This document shows, in pieces, positions 19,903 through 26,447 of a stretch of 26,447 bases of DNA. This DNA is from Gnetum montanum (taxonomy: Eukaryota > Streptophyta > Gnetopsida > Gnetales > Gnetaceae), in NCBI GenBank assembly GCA_015680685.1, contig MNCI01026391.1, positions 1 through 26,447 on the forward strand, given 5' to 3'. The position numbers and the translations under genes are program-made. Below the pieces are notes generated by a model. That model searched no databases and had not been told where the DNA came from. It worked only from the letters and a program-made list of their open reading frames with translations. Positions within the stretch are counted from its first letter, which is position 1, and every line of letters starts with the position of its first letter.

Positions 19903-20191
19903 AAATAATTATCTGATATTAAGATCATATAAGTTTTATAGAAATCAAGTTTATTAACATAGATTTCTCACACCGAAATCGCAGAAAGAAAATACATGCA
20001 CTTTGGTGGTAAATAGTATTGAATCACATAAAGAAAAAATCCAATTGATACAAAAAAAAATTCTCACATTAGCCTCAGATGATCCAACCATCTTTAGACA
20101 CAAAAAGACATATTGGTGTTGCATTAAGCTAAAAGAGGGAATTAAAATTAAAACAAAGGCATATCATATTGGTATGTGTTGGCACATTTAG
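19903..20191 (+). pseudogene. lead-in to reverse transcriptase; RT itself missing
   Basis: Frame 2 reads CTLVVNSIESHKEKIQLIQK and then IKLKEGIKIKTKAYHIGM before TAG at 20189-20191. In caulimovirids this basic linker stands just before the RT domain. No RT motif (LVPV, DFR, YMDD) follows; the fragment ends or was truncated here. Confidence 0.45.
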
Positions 20192-21340
20192 CTATTTCAT
20201 GGAACAGCAAAGGTGATAAAATATGAATAAGCCATAGAAGATATTCAAAGAAAAAATATATATGATGGTTGTTCCTTATTGATATTTTAATACTAGAGGT
20301 TTCATGAAAAAAATTGTTAAATGAAGATATAGTATTTCCAATTTCAAGAGGTAATATCAAGGAAAGAAAAATTCATCATGCTCCTTTGCAAAGGGAAGGT
20401 TGAAAGCAGTTGAAAAGCTAAAAGAGCCGATCCCGTTTATGGATGCATCAATGAGAAATATCAAAGTCACCATTGTAAGGTTTGGATAATGTTTTTACTG
20501 CAAAAAAAGAAACAAACATAGTTCCAGCCACTGTACACGTTAGGAGAAAAATAGATGAAATTGCTGTAAATGAATGAAAATAGTCCAGAAGAATGCCCGT
20601 TTTGTTTACAAGGATCGCGTTGGTACCGATGCAGGGGAATGCAAGGTTTTTTTTGCCTTGTAATGGCTTTCATTTTTGCAAAGAATCAACTATTCTTTTT
20701 GGCACCAAATCAGCGGCGTCTCTGCTGGTTGCGTTGTGCCAAATTTTTTTTTTTTTACAAGGACGTGGATTCAAGGCGGAAGAAGAACTCCCATGGGCAT
20801 TTCCACTTCCAAGGCAGAAACCATTTCAATTTCAAATTTTTTCCATAAAATGCAATCGATCCGCCTGCCTCCAACGACGTCGATGTGTTCTGCAACGTGT
20901 GCACTGCGTGAAGATTTTTCTGGTCGTTGCAAGGCCGTTCTTAACCTACCTTACCTGATGCCATATTCTATGATGCTCAGATCTATGATACATTTGCCCT
21001 TAACCCTGAAATCAATGGCAGGAATTAAAAAAAATGATCTGCAGGAACACGAAAACGCTGGAAGCCCTAAGCGAATTTGGGGCAAAATAAAATAGTTCCA
21101 GGCAACCGAAATCCTATGTCCAGGGCTATATGTCCAATACATCATTTCTGTTTCCAGATCTTTCTCCTCTAGCAACCGAATGTTACATAACAACGATGTC
21201 GGATGTAGCGGAAAAGTCTTCTTCCACGGTGGTGGTTGCTAACGATTTCTGGCAGGGGCGGGATAGTCTAGAAGTATTCGATGGTAGTTCCAGGCCTGGT
21301 GCCTCACATCTGGGCTTGGTGTTTCAAATTTAAATTTTCA
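20192..21340. other. unassigned region, partly less AT-rich
   Basis: 20192-20460 is AT-rich with nothing recognised. 20460-21330 is distinctly richer in G and C and has overlapping frames of 60-139 codons on both strands (for example plus 20570-20848, 20593-20958 and 20676-21095; minus 20467-20673). None has a domain, a consistent codon pattern or a homologue elsewhere in the window. It contains a long T-run (about 20744-20756). It could be the U3 part of the following LTR or an old unrelated element. Confidence 0.4.
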
Positions 21341-22941
21341 CAGCCATTTTCATTCGGGTGCAAGTGCACATAAAATATTTAGGATTAAGGTATCATCAAC
21401 ATTTATGCCAAGGTAGATATTATATTATCACCTTGTTTATAAACTCACTAAGAGCTTCAATAAGCATTCTTCAAATTTTAGAACAAGTAAAAATGAAAGG
21501 CTATTAAAGCTATAATTGTGAACAATTATATGAAATTATTGGAATTATTTTTCAAAAGCAATATTTATCTCCTAACTTCCTAACCTCCTAAGTTAATACT
21601 CCCTAGCTTGTTGGGCAAGTCACTTGGGAGAGAAGTTAGGTAAGATATTTTTGCATATGTAACTATCTTTGAAACCTATAAAAAGGATTCAAAGAGGTAT
21701 TTTGAAAAAAACATGGGGGGAAGACTTTTGGAAAAGACATTTGATACATCACACTTTGGAAATCTATTATCTAGCACTTAGGTCTCACACATCACACTTG
21801 GGATCTTGGAAGATTTGTAAAGAAGATTGCTTGTAAGATGGCTTGCTAAAGAAAAGATTTCAGCCTTTTTGTCATGGTTTTGTGAGTTATGCATATTTTT
21901 TTTATTTTGTTTAAATTGTTTAGATAGTGGTTTAGATAGTATCATCCTTGGCAAGTAATTTTGGGATTTTTAGATTGCTCTTATTGTTCTTGTTGCACGA
22001 TTGAATGTTTTCTATTAAAATTTTTCCATAGAAGCGCTTGTGTCGAAAAGTCTTAAGAACATTTTAGTAGTAAATTTTGTTATTGTGCAACGTATAGGAA
22101 ATGCTATTGGTATTGTTGTAAGAGAGCCTCTGCTTGTAGTCATGCCGTTGAACAATTCAGTAGTTGAGAGGATTCAGAAAATCTTTGGTATTTTGATGGG
22201 ACCATAATAGCTTCTTTTTATCTTTAAAGTGAATTTCCGTGGTATTTCAATAAGAAATTGTCAAGTCTTTCAAAAGTTCTATTGAATGCAATCGTTGACA
22301 TCTATTATCTAGCCAAAATGAAGTCTCGTACGTGGTAGTTTACGCAGCATTTTTTGGTAGCATAGTAGGATTGTCTTGAAGAAATTACTTATTTGAGCCT
22401 TGGAAGATTGAACAATTCGTAGATATTGAATTTGGAATAGCTTTATTGAAAAGTGTTTACTCGTGTCATTTTACCTTATTTAAATATTCGAGGTCCACAA
22501 AAATCTTCTTTCTTTTCTATCTATTTCCATCGAATCTTGCTCTATTTCTAGTTTTCTTGTGGAACTATCTCTTTCTCTGGGGAAAATTAGGAGTTGATTT
22601 GTGGAGTTGTGCTCAAATGTTTTTCCAAAATTTTATTTGTTCCAATTAGGTATTATAAGTACTACGTAGACTAGGTAGTTGAACAAAATAGGAACTCTCA
22701 ACAACTCATAGTACTTGGCAAAGTTGGCTGAATTTCTTTAAAGTAAGTCATTTGTAGTTTACAAACAACACAATTGTTTTATTTTTCACAACCACATGCC
22801 ACAACAGCACACACACATACTCACATTAATTACTGAGTTTATTTGGAGGTATCTGGGCCTTCATGTTGGTAGAGACCAGCAGGCACCTAAGTCCTATTCG
22901 AGAACACTCGTTGGCGGTCGCATCCCAAACAGTCGCGAACA
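21341..22941 (+). repeat. candidate 5' LTR of the third element
   Basis: This long noncoding AT-rich stretch carries a TATA box (21677-21684) and ends in CA at 22940-22941, eight bases before a primer-binding-like motif. The left edge is not resolved and the 3' LTR is outside the window, so length is uncertain. Frames such as 22446-22649 have no signature. Confidence 0.4.
21677..21684 (+). promoter_or_regulatory. TATA box in candidate LTR
   Basis: CCTATAAAAAGG is a strong plant TATA match. Transcription would start near 21710, giving a long R-U5 and leader of about 1.3 kb before gag. Confidence 0.4.
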
Positions 22942-22948
22942 ATTCTTT

Positions 22949-22966
22949 TGGCGCTAGAAGGAGGGC
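22949..22966 (+). other. Tat-type primer-binding/leader motif
   Basis: TGGCGCTAGAAGGAGGG is found just inside the LTR of many plant Tat-lineage elements, as recalled. It starts with TGG, as a tRNA-complementary primer site does, and stands a few bases after CA. Which tRNA it would pair with was not determined. Confidence 0.45.
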
Positions 22967-23061
22967 TGAAAATTCAGCCTCTAAGTTTATAAGCCTTATA
23001 AGCATATCAACAATTCTTTGTTACTATAAAGTCTTAAGAAATTAGATACTATTTTCAATTC

Positions 23062-24630
23062 ATGACCAAGAAGATTGACAGTTTGTAAAGTTTCAAAGTT
23101 TCAAAGGATATTCTAGATTCTAAGACTAATTCTTCATCAGAAGAAGAACAAAAGAAATTTTTTGAATTGGGAACAAGTAGTGGAGTGAAAACTAGAAGAT
23201 CAAGAATATCACACATTATATCTGGTTTATCAATTCGTAAGAGAAGATCTAGGAAGTTTATGAGTTCAACTATCCAAAGGAATAGGATAGCAAATCCTTG
23301 GCAAAGAGTTACACTGTTAGGATTTCAAAATTACAATGATATTTCTAAGGTAGTTTACAAATATTTGCGTAAGCCTTTCATTCCTGGCCAAGCTTATTTA
23401 GATGAAGAATATATTCACATGTTTGAGTTAGCTTTAGCTCATGCAAATATTCAAAATCAAGATCAAGCTTATAGGTTGTTTGTATCAAATTTAAAAGATA
23501 TGGCTCAGATTTGGTATTCGAATTTACCAAGTAGTAGTATTACAAGTTGGGATGACATGAAGAATATTTTCTTAGCCTAGTTTGGTAATCAATTAGATCA
23601 ACAACAACTATACTGTGGGCTGATGCAAGCTAAGCAGGGAGTTAAAGAGTCAATTAGAGATTTTAACAGCAAGTTTCAATGAATTTGTGGACTCTTTCAA
23701 AGACAAGATAGACCATCAAAAGAAATACTTAAAGAAACTTATCTTAAGGCTATCAACCCCAACATTTCAATTTGATTAAGGAGAAATCCAAACTTAACTA
23801 CGCTAAAAAACTACTTTATTGAAGCTATATAGTTAGAAAAATAGTTGAATCCTGAAGAAAATATTGTAATTCAAAGAAGAGAAGAAAGAGTTATGATTCC
23901 TATGCACGATTTTGCTCAATTTAAAGCTTTACCAGGTCCATATCATGTTAAGATAGAGTAAGAAGATGAAAGAGTAGGATCTGAAAAAGGAAAATTAATG
24001 AGAGATATGTCTAACAAATTAGTGAAGCTTGAAAAAGCTTTGGCAAGAGTTAATATCAAGGAAGAAAATAAAAATAGAAAATATAAACATCAAGACACTA
24101 AGTTAGTAGAAGATGAGGATGAAAGTGACCTTATTATGTCCAAATTTCTTGATATTGAATCTGATAATGAGTTATCTAGTGTTCATTATGCAAGTAAATC
24201 TTCTAGCATTGGATCTAGTGATACTTCTTCTCTATCAAGTTCTGCAGAAGATATGTCTTCAGATGAAGAATGTAATAATAATGAGGAAAATGGATATCCT
24301 ATCTGATCAAAAGAAAGATTAACTACTTATAGACCCCCAAATGTTATTACTGATCCATCTACTAAGAGAAAAGCTTTTAAGCCAAATATAAGAGATAAGA
24401 ATAAAGGTAAAGACAATCAAGTAGAGCAAAGCACTCCAAATCAGTCTTTTAATAAAGGGATAAAGAGATCAAGCTTTATTGGTGATGGAGAATATGATTT
24501 GATTGAAGATCTTAAACATGTCAAGGTTAATATTAGCTTTTATCAGTTGCTTCAAATAGGAGATCAGCAAAGAAAGGCTTTATAGTTCATTAAAGGTAAA
24601 AGGAGAGCTAGAGAATCAGAGTTAAGCTAT
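23062..24630 (+). pseudogene. gag of third element
   Basis: ATG at 23062 is in the frame used by all later domains. After a basic N-terminal part (KTRRSRISHI; IRKRRSRKFM), the capsid core shows NPWQRVTLLGF, ALAHANIQNQDQAYRLFVSN, MAQIWYSNLPSSSITSWDDM and KNIFLA, the retrotransposon gag pattern. Then VKESIRDFNSKFQ, and after 24000 a charged, Ser/Asp/Glu-rich tail (SSSIGSSDTSSLSSSAED) and a Lys-rich linker. YDLIEDLKHVKVNISFYQLL near 24500 is the usual segment before the protease. No CCHC knuckle was seen. Stops at 23086, 23578, 23680, 23773, 23830, 23842, 23959, 24304 and 24583 kill it. Confidence 0.75.
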
Positions 24631-25179
24631 GTGTCCCACAATGATGGGAAATTGGAAACCTCATATGATAAGGAAGCTCCTCCTTTTATTTTGACAATGA
24701 AATTAAAAGATAAATACTTACACAATTGTTTGGTTGATTTTGGAGCTACGTCTACTATAATGCCATTATCTATATGTAAGAAACTTGGTTTGATTCCTGA
24801 AAAATCAAATAAAAAGATTGTTCAAGTGGATAAAAGTAGAGTGAAGATTGTGGGTCAATTACCAAATGTCCTATTGGAAATTACTTCTGAACCCTACATC
24901 AGAAGTAAAATAACTATTCAAGTGGTAAATATACTAGATTCACATATTCTCTTATTGAGTAGAAGTTGGAGCAAGAATTTCTCAGGTTACATATCAACAG
25001 ATTATTATCACATGTGGTTACCTTGGAAGGGAGAACCAAATCAAATATATATCTACAGTGAGCCTATGATGATACATAACATTACTTCAAATGGAAAAAG
25101 TAAGATGATTGAAAAAAGATGTGTTGAAAACAGAATTTTTACACTCCAAGAAAGTTATAGTCCTGAAAAAGGACAATAA
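24631..25179 (+). pseudogene. aspartic protease of third element
   Basis: The 182-codon open block holds the protease. It reads FILTMKLKDKYLHNCLVDFG, then ATSTIMPLSICKKLGL, a flap region with IVQVDKSRVKIVGQL, and the C-terminal ILDSHILLLSRSWSKNF. The active site, normally D-S/T-G-A, is D-F-G-A: the serine codon is TTT (24739-24741), one C-to-T step from TCT. Without the hydroxyl residue activity is doubtful. The segment LPWKGEPNQIYIYSEP after it aligns with copy A. A TAA at 25177 separates it from RNase H. Confidence 0.75.
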
Positions 25180-25886
25180 AAGCAAGGGGATAAATGGGAG
25201 CTATACTTTGATGGTTCATGTAATTCAAAGGGTGCAGGAGTTGGAATAGTTATATTCAAGAATGGTTCACCTGAAATTCTCAAGGCAATTCATCTATCTT
25301 TCCCTTGTACTAATAACAAGGCTGAGTATGAAGCTTTATGTATTGGTATGAGAATAGCTGTAGACGAAAAGATCAAATAAATCACTATAAAGGGAGGCTC
25401 AAGATTAGTCTGTGAACAAGTCAAAGGTAACTGTATTGTAAAGAGTTCATTCTTAAGACCTTATAAGCAACTTGCTTGTAAGATGTTAGATCAGCTTCAA
25501 CATTTCCAAATAGAGCATATAAACAGAGTAAAAAATCTTATAGCAGATGATTTGGCAAAGGCAGCTTCAACATTGGATATGCAAATATTAGAAAGTTACA
25601 AAGATATCATGATTGAAAAAGAACATCATCCATTAGTACCAGATAATATAAGACATTTACAAGTATTTCAAGATGATGATCAAGTATTAATATTTATGAA
25701 GAACAAACAAGAATTTGCGGGTCAAGTGATACTTGAAACATCATTAAATTCCAAATCTAATTTCATTCCGAAAAAGATGATTGACTTAGAACATGAGTTC
25801 AAGAAAAATTTACTTACTGGGAAGGATATACAAAACCTAGATAGTCAAGCTTTTGAAGTAGTGAATTTTGGATCAGATAAGTTGCC
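25180..25886 (+). pseudogene. RNase H domain placed before RT, plus linker
   Basis: In frame 1, WELYFDGSCNSKGAGVGIVI gives the first catalytic D (25210-25212), NNKAEYEALCIGMRIA the E (25324-25326), GGSRLVCEQVKG the third site, and HINRVKNLIADDLAKAAS the last D (25546-25548). Position three is normally D (GDSxL); here GGC replaces GAC, so the site is lost. A TAA at 25378 also breaks it. The DGS..G.G..I and N.AEY.AL style is that of the archaeal/plant-type RNase H found as a second RNase H in Tat elements. About 110 codons of linker follow before the RT signature. Confidence 0.75.
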
Positions 25887-26000
25887 GAAGATGTTGAATG
25901 TTACAAAGGAAAGAGATTATAATTTCAAGAAAAACTTGTTAANTGAAGATGTTGAATGTTACAAAGGAAAGAGATTATAATTTCAAGAAAAACTTGTTAA
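25887..26000. repeat. exact 56-base duplication around an N: probable assembly join
   Basis: 25887-25942 and 25945-26000 are identical base for base, separated by N and T. The offset is 58, not a multiple of three, so the duplication alone shifts the frame between linker and RT. Two contigs with a 56-base overlap that was never merged explain this best. Confidence 0.85.
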
Positions 26001-26447
26001 CATGTCTAAGATATAATTTGGACAATTTTGCTTGGACTTATGATGATCTTAAAGCTTTTAGGCAGGATGTGATGACACATAAAATCACTTTAACAGAAGG
26101 TTGCAAAATATTCAAGAAAAAACAAAGGAAATTTAATCCATCATTTGAACTAGCTATGGAAGCCAAAATCAAGAAGTTGTTGCAAGCACAAATCATATAT
26201 CCAGTACGATATTCTGCATGGCTTGCTAACCTTGTTCCAGTAAGAAAGAAAAATGGTGATATAAGACTTTGTGTAGAATTTAGAAATTTAAATGATGCCT
26301 CAAAGAAGGATAAGTATCCACTTTCAAGAATTGATGAGATGTTGATTAAAGTCTCAGGTTGTCAAGTATATTCTTTCTTAGATGGTTTCTCAGGTTATAA
26401 TCAAATTGTGGTAGATAAGAATGATAGATTCAAAACAGCATTTATCA
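26001..26447 (+). pseudogene. reverse transcriptase of third element, N-terminal part
   Basis: The block reads LDNFAWTYDDLKAF (pre-RT signature), then HKITLTEGCKIFKKKQRKF, a helix with AKIKKLLQAQIIYPV, ANLVPVRKKNGDIRLC, VEFRNLNDAS, YPLSRIDEMLIKVSG and FLDGFSGYNQIVVDKNDRF. These are the fingers and palm entry of a Ty3/gypsy RT, open to the window edge. The catalytic YxDD, Ty3 RNase H and integrase would lie to the right, outside the window. No stop occurs in this block. Confidence 0.85.

Larger units (their letters stand above)
16181..20191 (+). mobile_element. endogenous pararetrovirus fragment (Caulimoviridae-like)
   Basis: This is a decayed polyprotein in the order movement protein, coat protein with zinc knuckle, acidic/coiled-coil spacer, protease, then the lead-in to reverse transcriptase, where it stops. 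A single MP-CP-PR-RT polyprotein is characteristic of petunia vein clearing virus-like and several plant-genome-only caulimovirid groups. Such sequences integrate by host repair, not by an integrase, and none is seen. Most blocks from 18300 on share frame 2, and the movement-protein part is also in frame 2; the coat-protein part uses other frames. It is dead: many stops, frame changes and a missing RT. Confidence 0.75.
21341..26447 (+). mobile_element. third Ty3/gypsy element (Tat-like): gag, protease, RNase H, RT; 3' part outside window
   Basis: After a candidate LTR and a Tat-type leader motif come gag, aspartic protease, RNase H and the start of RT, all in frame 1 from ATG 23062 to 25942, and again in that frame once a duplicated 58 bases at an assembly join are discounted. 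Eleven in-frame stops but no frameshift interrupt it. RT runs off the window at the region before the catalytic YxDD motif. The domain order matches traces in copies A and B. Confidence 0.8.

Noticed and set aside
20570-21095. Cys-rich frame that might suggest a zinc-binding protein
   Set aside because: Cysteines are not in any known spacing, poly-Phe runs come from T-tracts, and three overlapping frames compete.
22863-23045. 60-codon frame over the LTR end
   Set aside because: Covers the primer-binding-like motif and leader; no domain.
1-26447. tRNA, rRNA, CRISPR array, bacterial operon or plastid gene
   Set aside because: None seen: no cloverleaf-type elements, no regularly spaced repeats, no organelle or bacterial gene signature.

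Overview
The window looks like nuclear DNA of a vascular plant, probably a seed plant with a large, repeat-rich genome. It is AT-rich, nothing in it is organised like a prokaryotic gene set, and almost every recognisable protein segment comes from decayed Ty3/gypsy retrotransposons or from an endogenous caulimovirid-type pararetrovirus. A conifer or other gymnosperm is possible, but the sequence alone does not decide this. No intact gene, tRNA, rRNA or CRISPR array was seen.

Layout on the + strand. (1) 1-660: a less AT-rich stretch with a candidate first exon of a host gene on the minus strand (494-376, good GT donor, TATA-like box upstream). (2) 893-2275: a plus-strand Tat/Ogre-type Ty3/gypsy pol remnant (linker, RT, RNase H); its single N at 1312 sits where about a third of RT is missing. 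(3) 2276-3234: AT-rich spacer. (4) 3235-9864 and 9865-16182: two diverged copies (A and B) of one minus-strand, non-autonomous Ty3/gypsy element, head to tail. Each keeps gag and a small RNase H end, then fuses the first part of RT directly to the integrase C-terminus. Copy A keeps a protease and copy B has lost it. Both carry an extra conserved reading frame upstream of gag. (5) 16181-20191: a broken plus-strand pararetrovirus polyprotein (movement protein, coat protein with a ruined zinc knuckle, protease), cut off as reverse transcriptase begins. Its left end abuts copy B exactly. (6) 20192-21340: unassigned. (7) about 21340-26447 (window end): a plus-strand Ty3/gypsy element with a candidate 5' LTR, gag, protease, RNase H and the start of RT, all in one frame interrupted only by stop codons.

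The main structural point is the domain order protease, RNase H, RT. It is explicit in the third element, and its traces survive in copies A and B, so all three probably belong to one lineage. The better known plant Ogre/Retand order puts the second RNase H after RT. Two assembly problems matter for annotation: a 56-base exact duplication around the N at 25943, which breaks the third element's frame artificially, and the N at 1312. All coding remnants are inactive as read, through stops, frameshifts, deletions and lost catalytic residues.
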